DNA of 64,000 nucleotides from Thuidium tamariscinum (Eukaryota; Streptophyta; Bryopsida; Hypnales; Thuidiaceae), in assembly GCA_947034885.2 (NCBI GenBank), contig OX344752.2, positions 4,774,001 through 4,838,000 on the forward strand. The letters run 5' to 3'. Below the pieces are notes generated by a model. It ran no database searches. It had not been told where the DNA came from and saw only the letters and a program-made list of their open reading frames with translations. The position numbers were made by a program, and so were the translations under genes. Shown here in pieces: positions 25,301 to 38,045 of this stretch (position 1 is the stretch's first letter; every line of letters starts with the position of its first letter).

Positions 25301-28300
25301 TCAATTTTGGAAAATATTATGATGAAAGTAAAAATCGATTGTTGGAGCTAAATTTTTTTAGTAGAATTTCTATATATTTAAAATCAAGACATTTGAATTT
25401 CATGTAGAATGTAGCTTATAGGTAGAATCAAACTCTAGTATAAATCTACATTCAAAATACATTTCAAACCATAGTCTTATTTTAAATGTGGGTTGAACTT
25501 AGCACAATTTCTTTTCAAAAAATACAAATTTATCATCAATCCATGGTTCGGAATGTTTTTTCAAGCATCAATTTTACAACTATGCAATGAAGAAGTTGTC
25601 TAATTAAGTGTAGTTCCCAAATGCCAAATGACCATGATGTGCTTGAAATATAGAATTGGATTGCCAACAATTGATGAAAGCTAAGAGAATTGGTTGGTAA
25701 CCTTATTTTATTGTATAGTTGTATATATGACACTAGCTAATCAAATTTTATATTATATTCATTTATAGGAGACTAAATTTTTTTCATATTGACAATGATG
25801 TTGCAAATTTGTGACTATATTTTTTTGCCATAACTAACAAAATAACTTAGTATAGCACTAAATTTCAAATGTCCTACTAATATTAATACTATAATACACC
25901 AGAAACTCATTCATAGATATTTGCTTAGACATCATAAAATATTATAGCAAATGTTAGAATTTTGAAGAATATGCTTCTGAATATTGTAGTCTATATAGAG
26001 GTAAGTGACTAATTCAAAAGCATTCCCACACTTACATTAAAATAATGGACAGTGGCAAATTGGATGAAAATTGCTTAATGAATTTTTTTTAAGGTAACAA
26101 TTCTACCAAACATTCATTTTATCTAAAATAGGAGTTTAGCATAGTAAATGATGGAGATTCTTTCTACATTTGCACACTAAGCCACTTGCAAGTGGTTGGA
26201 TGTGAATATAGCATTGTCCACAAATGGTATATACAAGTAATCTAAATAATTACAATTTAACTAATTTGTCATATCACTAAAGTCTAGATAAAATAATGTC
26301 ACATCAAACCATATTCTTTCAAAAGTTGTGTACATCTAAAATATAACTCACTCAAATATAAGACAATGTAAACCATATAAAAAATGCAAATGCTTGCACC
26401 ATTCTTCTAAAGAAAAACAAACAAGTATGTACAAAAAATTAAAACTTATATATACAATTACAACAAAAGCTCTTACTACAAAATTAAAGGTACACGTATT
26501 TAACCCCATTACTTTAAAAATCCCTCCTTTACGTACGAGTGACACACATTTTTTTTCTAGAATGTTCTCTATTAATGCATGAGGATAGAATTGGGTGAGG
26601 GGTGCAAATAGATATGTTTGCCTTAATATAGAGTCTAATATGTGCACAAAAGAAACATAGTTCTTATACTCTCACCCATAATCCATCAAAATAATTGAAA
26701 ATCTTCTTTTCAATGTCACATGCACTAAAGATATAGACCCCATTTTGTGTCTTCTATGTACTAATAGAGTACATTCATAGATTAAAATGTACATTGTTGA
26801 TACACATTAGAAATAGTCATAGCAAACTAGAAACTTTTGAACAATGACTCTCTCTAAGTTTATTGAAGCATCACCTACTTTTCTCAAAGAATAAGATTTC
26901 ATAATCCAAGTTGTAGTTTCAAGGGTTCATTTTCATCAAATCCCACTCAGAAGTATCGTTTCTATTACAAGGTAAAAAGAATCTAAAAATAACTTTTGGC
27001 ATATCTAATAGTAGAATCTTGCACTAGACTTGCATGAAAATGTGGAAGAAAAATTCCATAAACTTTGACTAAAAATATTGCATAATAATAATTGTGTTTA
27101 AAGTAAAAAAAATCTTGATTTTTGCATCTTACTTGACTAAAATACTTTTAGCTTAAAATTTGAAGAAAAATCTTAGTTTAAAATTTCAACATTGCTAGTA
27201 TTGAATTAAATTCTTTAATAAATTTAGAAATTGAGTTGAAGTTTGTAGAAAAAAAATTGAAGGAAAAATTAAACCATTAATAGGTTGGCTCATAGGTTGG
27301 AGATGGATTTCAAAGACAATAATCACAATTGTGGGATTGTTCTAGGAAGCAAACTAGACACTTTCAAACATTTTTTGGGAAATTTTTTTTTGGAATATTT
27401 TATCTTCAAATAAATCCCACAAGTTACTTTTAGCAACAAAAATGCTTTGGCTTACTAGAAGAATAAGATTAATGATAGTTTTTTCCATATAGAAAATAAT
27501 ACTTTCTATGAGAAATAAAATTTAAAATTTTATTTTGGATATTCATAATTTTTTTTTTGTGTTACTAATGAACTCCATTTTGGATGTAGGATGGCATATC
27601 CTTTGCTACCAAGTGCCAATTCAAATAAAAACTATATTCTCCAAAAGTTAATGTATTTTTCTATTTTTCAAAATAAAATTCAAAAATCACAACAAAAATT
27701 GAGACCATCGGAACTTGTACCCACAATCCATTTTGTCCGGTAAGGGGATAGTGGGACTTTGGGGTTAAATTTTTTTGGGGAAGGAATGTCACCCATTGAA
27801 TTGCAATCCTCCACCTTGAGCTTTTGCAAGAGTGTGGAGAGTTCTGCGACAAAAGTGAAGCAATTCATAACTCCTCTAATTGCCACAACTAGTGTTGCTT
27901 CTAAATTCTGATACAAATTGATTCTACCACCTTTTGGGGATAAATTAGTATACTTTGGTTTCTCTTCAATCCAATAGGTATATTGGCCCTCCAAATTTAT
28001 TTCAATCTTTTGTTTGGTATTAAACTAGAACTTATGATTATTATCATTGAAAATGCATCACAATTCTCATTAAACAACTTAGATTTAATAAAGATTTCAT
28101 CTAGAAATATAACTACAAAAGTAGAGCTCATTGTCACCTAGCTAAACGCCTAGTTTAAGTTGTAAAATAGAGAGAACCTTTTCAAATCTTGTTTAAAAAA
28201 GAGAATGGCTTTCAAGTTTCTAAATTGTGAAGAACCATTTGTTTGCTTTTTGTCTTTAGATATGATTTGAAGAGGTTCACCACTATAATTTTTGTCTTTT

Positions 28301-28960
28301 AGTTTACTTTCAATGGGGGCTAGGTTGATGGTCAAATGTCTAAATTTGAATCTTAATATATGTCTTTTTAAGCCTTAAAGAATAGACTATCAAAGTAGAA
28401 ATCATCCCCTTTGATACTATAGGAATCATTGCTTCAAAATATTCAAAAGTTCTCATTAGAAGTTAAACTATTGTTGAAACTACTATTCATCTCTCCTTTC
28501 CACTCAAAATTATAGTTGCACTTCTATCCCACACATAAAGATTCTTTGTCATTCATTAAATGTTGAATGTCTTTATCACCATTTTAGGGTTAAAGAAATA
28601 TTTGATGCACTATCAATGAGAGTCAATTCCCTGGTTGGATTGAGAATTCCCTTAACCCTTAATCGACAAGCCATTGGTGGTTAAAGAAATCATGAATTTT
28701 GATACCATGAGAACCATTGGCCCTCCCTTTTTGCCCCTAATTTTGAAGATGATTAGTTTCATTTTTGAGAGATCCTCTCATCTATCAACCAGAATATGGC
28801 CTCTGCATCATTTATGGGGTTAGCCCTTGAATGATGTTGCAGACGTTTGGCATCCGCTGAATGACTTTCCTTCTAGAACAGAAATGCAACTTTTCATCCT
28901 CGATATTGGGGGTGGAAAGGGAAGATCTTCTACATGGTTTCTGCGACCACTGGTCCGTCC
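22391..28960. other. AT-rich intergenic DNA, no gene seen
   Basis: About 6.5 kb with very low GC and no supportable coding frame. A (CT)n(AT)n microsatellite lies near 24951-24976. The block at about 28399-28473 is a diverged copy of 1044-1120. 'gtggaaagggaagatctt' near 28912 also occurs near 15463. These look like remnants of old dispersed repeats. Confidence 0.65.
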
Positions 28961-30474
28961 TTGAAGGGTTAATTAGTTGTATCCCATAGAACTTCCTGCA
29001 AGTGCCGAAGCGTCAACTGAAGCCGTCGTCTCCTGAAGGTCGGGCTGAACTGACCTCCTCGCTCGGCCACTTCGGAAATTTTTAATTTCCAGGCATGAAT
29101 TTTTCTGCAAATTCTGAATTCATATTTGCAATGAGAGTCCCCAAATTAGGTAGGAGGGGCACGCGAGCCAAATTATTCTAGCACGAACTAGGGGGCTTTT
29201 TTTTCTACTTGCACTCCTGGACTGACTTGGAGTGGCGGAGCGAGGCCTCGCCCCTCCTGAACCGCCGTCTCACACTTGTCCTGCGGGCCGCAACTTCGAC
29301 GACAGCAAGAACCCGACGGCCGTCGTACGTACGTTAGTAAGCTTCGAGCTTTAGGCTCTGGCCGCTGGGAAGAGCTAGCGCCAAACCTGAAGTTCAGTTG
29401 CCGTCAATCAACGTCTACAGTGAATCCTTAGTTCTCCTCGAAGGCTCGAACATCTCCACACGATCGAGCTCCGATCCCTTCGTGCCTGCTTCGATCGATG
29501 CAGAGATCAAGCCCGAGCATGTACTGTCCATGCAACTATACTCCCGGATCGGAATGCATGTATCTGTACTTACTTAATCTCAAGCTAGCTCATCATCCCA
29601 ATGGAGGCGGGCGAGCTGAGCTGAGCTGGCCCCCACCTACTCCCACAGCTAGTCCCATCCACTCCCACCCCAAGTCCCCAATCCCTCGCTCACTGAAACT
29701 TACGGAGTACGGAGTATATATATTCGATAAGTGCGTCAGGTGACTAAGGTATTGGTTGGTTGCCTGCAGCTCACAAGCATCAGGCCCAGGCATGGCACTC
29801 GATCTCTCGATCCAGCTGGAGACCAACCAATCGTGCCGTACGTGGAACCCGGTCCGCGGACGTGCGTCTCCGCCGTCGTACATCTACGTTGATCGGGGCT
29901 TCGCGCGCGACCATTTTCTCCATTTCCTCCATTTCCTCCATTTCCTCCCTCTCGAGTGTCGAGCTGATGAGGCGTCCGTCCTGTCCGTTTCTCCCGGCGG
30001 GACTCCAGGAAATGGTTCTATTCGTTGGCCATCGCCCCACATTCCCCACATGGCAGGACAGCTCACTCAATAAGCTTCCCGATCGTCCAACTGAACGACA
30101 AGGGATAACATCGGGATCGGGAGCCTGGAATATTGCCGGTACAGTTGCAGCTAGCGTACGTACGTAACTTACACTCATCGATCATCGGGTGAAGCGGAAT
30201 GCAATGTTCGGCGAGGATAGACGCCCGCCGAGGTTGAGCAAGTATAAAGTTAACTTACTGTTTGTACACCTCCCCGCCCTGGCTGGCTGCTGTAGCTTTG
30301 CCACACGGCGAGTTCTAGTTGAAATCCGATCAAGGGAGGAAACCAGCAGGAAGGTCGTCCATTGTCCGAATTCCGACGGGGACTCACGCGCACTCGGAGG
30401 TAACTTACATCTGGGCATGTGGCAAACTGGCAACCAGCCATTTCAAAAGCAGGACGTTACTTTACTGTAAATCC
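28961..30474. other. GC-rich island without a recognisable gene
   Basis: The composition changes sharply from AT-rich to GC-rich, with many CG dinucleotides and short palindromes such as 'cgtacgtacg' near 30156. Long frames exist on both strands at once (29756-30073, 29760-30167, 29780-30178), as expected from GC-rich non-coding DNA, and none resembles a known protein. A 9-bp repeat 'ccatttcct' occurs three to four times at about 29920-29948. The island is bounded by two inverted copies of the foldback core family (29040-29250 and 30475-30703). Confidence 0.45.
29040..29250 (+). mobile_element. Foldback element, core family copy 2
   Basis: The interior 'tgcaaattctgaattcatat' then 'ttgcaatgagagtcccc' and 'aaattaggtaggagggg' matches copy 1 at 18879-19100. 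The ends are a different inverted pair: 'gacctcctcgctcggccac' at the left, and 'gtggcggagcgagg' at the right, its inverse with one or two mismatches. So the core is shared with copy 1 but the arms are mostly its own. Boundaries are approximate. Confidence 0.55.
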
Positions 30475-30703
30475 GTCTCACGAAGTGGGTCCAGCAGGGT
30501 AAAACTCGTGTTACCTGGGGTAAAGTAAAAAAACACTCTTTTGTGCCGTGTATTTGGGTATGTTCTTGTCCCCTTCTAATTGGGGTTTTTGATTGCAAAT
30601 ATGAATTCAGAATTTGTCAAAAAAAAGATTTGTATAGAAAATTATAAAGTTTTAGTGTTTACCCCTAGAATAAGTCTAGCATGGTAGTCCTACTTTGTGG
30701 GAC
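30475..30703 (-). mobile_element. Foldback element, core family copy 3 (inverted)
   Basis: Read on the minus strand, the core 'acaaattctgaattcatat' then 'ttgcaatcaaaaacccc' and 'acacggcacaaaa' matches copies 1 and 2. The ends form their own imperfect inverted pair: 'gtctcacgaagtggg' at 30475 and 'ctactttgtgggac' at 30703, continuing inward with partial pairing. It lies in opposite orientation to copy 2, with the GC-rich island between them. Confidence 0.6.
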
Positions 30704-32122
30704 AGGTTTAATGGCCTCCATTTCAAAAGAGAAAATAACTTTGTTAAGTTATATGTAGGATGGTAAATCCTTCCAATGGCCAATAGAGTAACAAGTGGAC
30801 AAACTTGTTGTATTTTAAACGGGATTTAAATTTTTTTAAATTTCTATGTAAGGAATATGTAATATTTACTTAGGAAATTTAGTTTGATAGAAAAAGGGAG
30901 CAAATATAATTTTTTTCCAATGAAAGGTATACTATAGTAGAGATGGAAATAACAATTTCTTAGACATTTCTAATCTTTACTTTGCTCAAACTATTTGGGC
31001 TTAGAATTTTTGTTCAAATTTTTTATTTTTAGAAATTTTAAAAATATGAGGTTCAATCTAGTGTGATTAAAAATACAAAATAATTAGAGAGATTCCAAAC
31101 TTTTTGAAGATGATCAAAACAATATGCTATCAATATCAATTGTTGAATTTCAAAAAAATTGATGCATATATAGGTTTTTTAATTTTTTGTAGGATCCAAT
31201 TTGGTTAATTTTGGCGTTCTACACCTTTTGTTTTGAAATGTATACAAATCTAAGAGAGTTTTTCATTTTCTATTTAAAAAAATTAAAACTACTAAATTTG
31301 CCTTAGATTTCAAATATATGTAGTTACTTATTTTGTTTAGTGCCTTTTGAAATTAATTTTCTTTCCAAATTCTACTATATCATGGAGTAATAATTCTCAC
31401 AAATGACTTCAAATATAAGGAGATTATTACAAATTGAAGACTTTTAAATACTACGGAGTATTATAATTCTACTACAATTTTAAAATTTCATCATGATTTA
31501 CAATATACATTTTTTACATTTGTAATGCTTCATAGTTATGAAAAGACATGCCTCTTCATTTTTGAAGTGACATAATTGGCATAATAGATCCATTGGTCCT
31601 CTTTACTAATTTTAGGCCTTATATTAAATTGTAATTTTGAATTGGAGTTTAACAGTATAAGTGCTTATCAAATTTCAAAATGGAAAGAAAAGAGATGATA
31701 CTCTTTTTCCATTAGCTAAATAGAAAGTCTAAACTTTGTCCTATGCTTTATTGAAAATTTAAAGAATCTTAAAAAATTACATGAATCTCATATACTATCC
31801 ATTTCTAACTAATCAATCATTATATATTTACTTGTAATGTTCCATCTATTTACAACTTTAGAATTAAAAATTTGATGGTAAAGATTTTTGTTTTTTATTT
31901 TAAAATTCAATTTAGTAAATTTGGCATTTCATCTAGATACCCTTAGCTAGAAATCAAAGCTTCGCTTTAAGCATTAAGCAAACAATATCAAATGCACAAT
32001 TTACTCTAGCAAGTTTTAAGAAATAAAGCTTCAAAAGTTTACCTTGAAAATTGTGACAAGGATAACAATCATTTCCATTAATAAATATCAAATTGTCTAA
32101 AATTGACTAGACATAAACAACA
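30704..32122. other. AT-rich flank upstream of the H1/protamine-like gene
   Basis: Very AT-rich with no coding frame. The last 100 bp contain AT-rich, TATA-like sequence ('attaataaatatcaaattg' near 32078), but no promoter can be assigned with confidence. Confidence 0.5.
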
Positions 32123-32650
32123 ATGGTTTTACCAAATTGTGCTTTGATCCATGAAGCTTTTGTTCATGTGAAGAAAAAAAGAAAAGGTATAACCCTATTT
32201 CAAGTAGGCAAGCATCTAGAAGCAACTTATGAAGAGAAATTAGATGCAAAAAAAAAGAAATTCATCTTTAGGACATTCAAATCACTTGTTCAAGAAGGAA
32301 AACTTTTGCAGAAAGGAATTGTTTACAAATCTACAAAGCAACGAGCTATTGTGCATGCTAACATATCTAAACGAAGGTACCATAGACGCCATTCTTTAAA
32401 ACATAAAAGGCTATCTAGAAGATACCGTTATCGTCCTCGTAGACATCATTATAGAAGGCGCCATCATGGTAGACATCAACATCACCGTCGTCGTAGACAT
32501 TGCAAGACTCATATTCGAAGAGGTCTCCAACGAAAATTTAGAGGTCAAAATTGCACAAATGAGCTACTAGAACCACCAGATTATACTAATAGTGTTCCGT
32601 CAGTAGAAGTTCCCGATAGCAAGCCACCTAGGTCTACAACTCGATCATGA
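32123..32650 (+). CDS. Linker-histone-like protein with Arg/His-rich tail (candidate protamine-like sperm protein)
   Basis: A single-exon frame of 175 residues with an ATG start and TGA stop. Residues about 4-70 look like a histone H1/H5 globular (winged-helix) domain: LIHEAFVHVKKKRKGITLFQ, VGKHLEATYEEKL, then a helix ending FKSLVQEGKLLQKG followed by VYKST, the usual H15-domain end pattern. Residues about 83-141 are an extreme basic tail with about 23 Arg and 12 His in 59 residues, plus Tyr and a Cys (RRYRYRPRRHHYRRRHHGRH). The last 34 residues are acidic/Ser-Pro-rich and end in an Arg-Ser tail. Canonical plant H1 tails are Lys/Ala/Pro-rich, so an Arg-rich tail is odd and recalls H1-derived protamines of swimming plant sperm. 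A possible poly(A) signal ('aaataaaa') lies near 32719. Codon use is AT-rich like the surroundings, so it is not a recent GC-rich insertion. Function in sperm is inferred. Confidence 0.8.
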   Translation: MVLPNCALIHEAFVHVKKKRKGITLFQVGKHLEATYEEKLDAKKKKFIFRTFKSLVQEGKLLQKGIVYKSTKQRAIVHANISKRRYHRRHSLKHKRLSRRYRYRPRRHHYRRRHHGRHQHHRRRRHCKTHIRRGLQRKFRGQNCTNELLEPPDYTNSVPSVEVPDSKPPRSTTRS

Positions 32651-35600
32651 AACAAACGTAATTAGATTAACATTGGTTGTTTACAAATCCATGACTTCGG
32701 ATCTTTCTTTAAAATGAAATAAAATACTTTTTAATTACTTTTAAATTATTCTCTTTTATCCAATTCAATGGGCTTCATTAGTTTCCTTGCGTCTTATAAC
32801 ATAAATAGAAAGTTATATTCAAATTAGAAAACCTCTGTCAAAAGATTAGAAAATGCTATAAAAAACTTTCATCAAGAAAATACTAGGAAAGAATACAAAG
32901 TTATTTAGATGTGTAATTCAATACTTATTAGATTTTAATCATGATTTATTTAAACTATTAGTTTGAAGGTTTTAGTTGAATAAAAAACTATAGTATTCAA
33001 CATTTGTGTCATGACAAAATTTAGAGTTAAAATATTTTAAAGAACCATAAAATTCTTCACTTATAAGTTTTGAAGTTCATAAACTTGATTTTTGTACAAT
33101 ATTCAATGATGGCTCTTAATGATCAATTGTATAACTTGGTTTGTTAATTCTTCGATTTCATAACTATATTTCTCATTTACTTAGGAAATTTGGTTACATA
33201 GTAAACCATCAAAAATTTTAACACCATTGAGTAGGAGTCATTAAAAAGAATTCAACTACAATACTTATTTTTCATTTAAACAAACAAAATGAAATCATTT
33301 AAAATATAGATATATTTTTGTTATATCAAATATGAAAGTTGATATACATTTCAAAGCAAGAGTATAAAATGAAGATAATCCTAAAAGGTTTAATTCATTG
33401 AAAGTGACATAATTTAATGTAAATGAATTATTTCAAATGAAACTTTTAAATATGTTTTGGGGTAATTATGTTCATTTCACAAGTCATTTCAAGAGTATGG
33501 ATTTTTTTATTTCAATTTTATAAAAATTGATAATTAATTTGTGGATACTAAAGTTTTTGTTTCAAATAAAATTGACAAATAAGAATATATTAATATTACT
33601 ATTAGAAGATATAAAACATGGCCAAATTACTAGCCTAATTTAAGTTTATAATTTTGCATTGTTGTGTATTATTTTGTCAAGTGTATATTTAATTATTTTT
33701 GAATATCTTATGACTAAAAAAATAGCAACTTGTATAATGCAAACTTGCTTCAAACTTTTAATATTCTTGTTTATATTATTATTTTTTAGTCTTTTCTTTA
33801 TAAAATATAACAAATGAATAGCAACAAGAGGTAGCCTTATTCATTTGAAGTGCATGTTAGCTTCTTATTTTCATTCATTAATATCTCATTTATAGCCTTC
33901 TTAGAATTTCCTTCATTTTTTTCGGTATCTTCCAATTATGTTACCAAACTCTAACATTCAACATAATATAATATACAACCTTCCCAATAGGAAATTTCGG
34001 ATAAATTCATTAAATTAGTAATCGTAAAACTCAAAAGTTAAAAAAAATGAGAGTGAGATATTTTTGAAACATTAATTAATTAAATGAGGTATTTGATGAG
34101 AAAACAAAGTATACATTGAATAGCCATGGAATTTAGATTAATGAATATCAATTGAAAAATGTTATAGCAAACACTTTTTCAAATTAAATTTTTTTTAGGA
34201 TCAGAACTAAGCTAAAATACAAATTTTGGTATTAAATATGCTATAGTCTTGGGTTTTTTTATTAGTGTGTTAAAAAAAAAGGATATAGGTGCAAACAACG
34301 ACAATTTTATAGGGGGGGATTACTTCTTTTTTGAAGACACTATCATTGTGTAATTTTTGACTTTGGGTTATAAGAGAAGGGGCTTGCATTATTTATAATT
34401 CTAAATTGATATAAGTAAATGATATGCTAATTTAAATTTAAAAAATTCTACTAAAATTTTTGTCCTACATTAAATTTCTTTCAAACTTTTCTTCTCTCCA
34501 CTACTAATGACTACTGACAACTAGAATTTAACAGAAAAGTGTAGTCAATATTACTATTGCATCTTCTATAAAATTGTCAATTACAATCATTTACTAGGAA
34601 GGTATGATATTATTCAATGCTATCAATTGAACTTTAGGTTTGTACCATTTTACATCATCAATATGAATGATATAGATATTGCCTTTTGATCTTAACTTAC
34701 TTTAACCTACATTGTTTGATTCAATGTACATGTCTTCACAATATGCACAATAATATATAGGAATTGTTTTTGCACTATCATGAAAGTATGAAATCATAAT
34801 ATGAAATACAATGTAAGAAGTATTTGTATACAATCATGATAGTATGAAATAGTAGTGTGAAATGGTGGTATGCAATGGTAGTATGAAATAGAATGTTCTC
34901 ATTGTCATTGTGTTTACAAATACAATGGGTGAAACAAAATGTGCATATCATGTTTAGTTATGGAGACTTGAATAAAACTAAGCTTGTACCCCTAAACTCA
35001 AACATGCACTATTATATGGTAGTGTGCTCTAAAACCGCCCCTCTGCTTCAAAACCGTCCTCTAGATGGCTCAAAAATGGATACATGATGGATTATTGATT
35101 ATGTCGGAGAAGAAGAAGAGTTGGTTCACTCTTCTCCAATGGATGGTTCATACTTCTTTAAGGTTGGTTTAAGAGCCACGGTATGTTCATTTCTAATTAA
35201 GTGGATAGGTGTTCATTAATTCTTTTCAAAATGAGAATTAGTGGCCCAATTACCTTCTTATATATACTAAGAAATCTAAAATAATAATTAACTCAAGCTT
35301 CTATTCAAGCTTTAATAAAGGTCACATTTAGGAACCTTCTCTATTATTTTTTTGCCTCAATGCTTGTTTTTGGTAAAGCCATATCTTTTTTCAAATGACT
35401 TAAGAGAAGGTTTTGAAAGGGCTACAAGTCACAAATAGGTCCCTATGGCATAATTCTTTGAAAATTCATAACTAATTCATAAAAGCTTCAAAAAATATGA
35501 AATCATGTGGGTTAGATTCCTCATCAATTTTTCTACAAGAGAAAAATAAGGGTAAATATTTTCAAGCATTTGAAAACCATCAAGAAGTCCCCCAAACCCT

Positions 35601-38045
35601 TAAAGTGTTGCTTTTAGAGCCACCTACCTTAATCGATGGAAAAATGAAAAGATAATTGTTGTCTTCTACATTAGATGAAAATGCTACAAAATCCTACATA
35701 TTGATGTGAAGACAACCTACAACCGGATAGTACAATTTCTCTTAATTACTAATCAATGCATTGGAGTTTCTCAACTTGCTACAAGGTATGATCAAAATGA
35801 TGATTAATCCCTAAACGTCTAGGGGTGTCCCTAGCCCCAAAACAATGAATATATAGTTGTTTCCTTACCATAAGCACAAAAACTTTGAAAATAAAATTAT
35901 TCTTAAAATTGTAACCCTTGGATCTTGTTAAGATATATGATTGAAGCATATCCTAAAATTTTCAAGGCATTTGATCGTACCAATTTTCCAAAATTCATCA
36001 GAGAAGTTCCATTTCTCCTCATTTTTGCACAATCAAATTTTTGACAGCATGTGTTTTGAGGGCTATAACTTTTTTGTAAATTTCAAATGCTAGCATTTTT
36101 TTATATATGATTTCATGATGAACTTTAGAATGAGCAAAAAAAATTACATCAATACACTAAACCTACTACTTTATCTAGGCCTTGTAATTGCTTGTACTCT
36201 ACTTTCTCAAAACAATTGTATTTGTTTTTTCAAGGTGACCACCTTATTGTATCCTCCCCCATTCCAATATTAGAACCCATCTTCCACCTCTTCATGTTAG
36301 CCTCACATCTGGGAAAGGATCCTCACAACATGATTATCTTCAATAAGAAAACAAAATAAAAAGATGATTGTTACCTCCAACTCATCAAGTGCTTTCATGA
36401 GGTGGTCCGTCCATTTCACTTTTGATTTTGTTCAACAACTTTAGCCTCTAAAACCGCTTGCCTAGACCTACATACAAAACTTTAAGTTTTTGCAGTTGTT
36501 GATTGTTAACTTGAAAGGTATTTGAACCATGCAGGAAGATTTGACAGCTACATGATACTATTCAAAAATAGCTTGTCCAATATCCTCACCAATGTCTTTA
36601 AAAGAATATATCTTGACCAATATGCTACTCACAAGGTAACTTTTTCAGACTTCTGGCCAAAAAAGAAGAATATAAAGGGAGATATTCTAAAATTATTGTA
36701 TTTTCTAATGGCACTTATTATTCCATATCCTATAGTATTTCAAAGACATCCAATGTAATTTTGTAAATCCTATAGTACAAATAATTCATTTATAATTTTT
36801 TGCCCCTATGTTTCTAAAATATCCTATCATTTGTTTGCAAGTATTTTCCTACTCCAATTGCTCACTACCCCTTGAGTATGGAATAGTATAATTGTTTACA
36901 ATATAGAAGTCTTCATACTTTAGTATTACTAATAATGATGAAAATAGAAAAAAATCATTGAGATTTAATCAAATGTGAATCCTTTAGATATGGGTTTATC
37001 AAATAAGAATATCAAAAATTAAAATGTTTACAATATTTCTAGCTCAATTGTCGACTTTGAACAAAAAGTCTTATAATTTAGGATTCATAATCAAATTTCA
37101 TTAAATTTCATTGTATAAGTAATTGGAACATAAGTTTATTTAATTGATAAGCCTTATAATATTGACATTAATTAATTCACTTTGTATTAATTTGACAATT
37201 ATTTGTGAGAATTTGTGAAGTGCACTACTACAAAAGTTTGTAATAGTTTTGTTAAACTCAATGTAGTGTGATCTTCACTATTTTCAACCATTTTCATTCT
37301 CATCCAACTTTCACGCAAGTTTCATCCACTCCTATTTTCATCCATCCAATGTTCTTCTAAAACTCATCTACATAACAATACTAACTTGAGAGCATTCATC
37401 CAACATTCATCCATATTAGTGACGGATCTCACACTATTTGAATTAATTTGTGTACTTGTAAGGTATGTACATCTATTATCAACAATGTCTAAAATGAAAC
37501 ACTTACATTTGAACCAAAAAATATTAGAAAAAACTAAATATTGATTACACAAGATGTACACAATCAAAGCGAGAACGTCTACTACAACATGATACCCTAT
37601 ATTGTTTTGGTACACCTAGAGATATGATTGTCCGCCAATTTTTTCCACAAAATGGATGGATGTAGAAATACAATGCTTTCCCAACTTGGCACTTTCCCAA
37701 AAACCACAAAAAAGGGCTGATGCCACTAGCATACACTACCAACTTGTCACGTGATGAGGCTGAGGTCGAGATGCCAAATCTGGAAAGGGATGTAGAATTG
37801 GAACGTGGGAAGTGGATAGACCCTTCAAGACCTCAAGCGTCTGGGCTTTCGAGTTTCTGCTCCTCCTGAGCCTTCAGAGCAGCACTAACTTAGACGACGT
37901 GTTGCAACAACAATCTCCTGCTCCAATCGCGCCTTGCGGCACCGGAATGAATGACGATGAAGAATCTCCTTCCTTAGTTCAACTGCTCTCGCAATCCTGA
38001 ATCATTTTTGTGTTCTCTTACAGAACATCAATAAACAACGGCGCC
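32651..38045. other. AT-rich intergenic DNA, then methyltransferase promoter
   Basis: No gene is visible from 32651 to about 37740. Motifs of the type 'gctctaaaaccgc' / 'gcttttagagccac' occur near 35028, 35174, 35608 and 36448 and may be ends of small decayed elements. From about 37740 the composition rises, and 37740-38045 is the likely promoter and 5' untranslated region of the plus-strand methyltransferase gene. Confidence 0.55.

Noticed and set aside
28690..28720. Possible retrotransposon primer-binding site ('ttgataccatgagaacc', inverse contains TGGTATCA)
   Set aside because: Only eight bases match the initiator-tRNA pattern and no long terminal repeats or pol motifs are visible nearby.
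29756..30178. Frames of 105-135 residues on both strands in the GC-rich island
   Set aside because: Overlapping frames in opposite directions are expected in GC-rich DNA; composition is not protein-like and no family is recognised.
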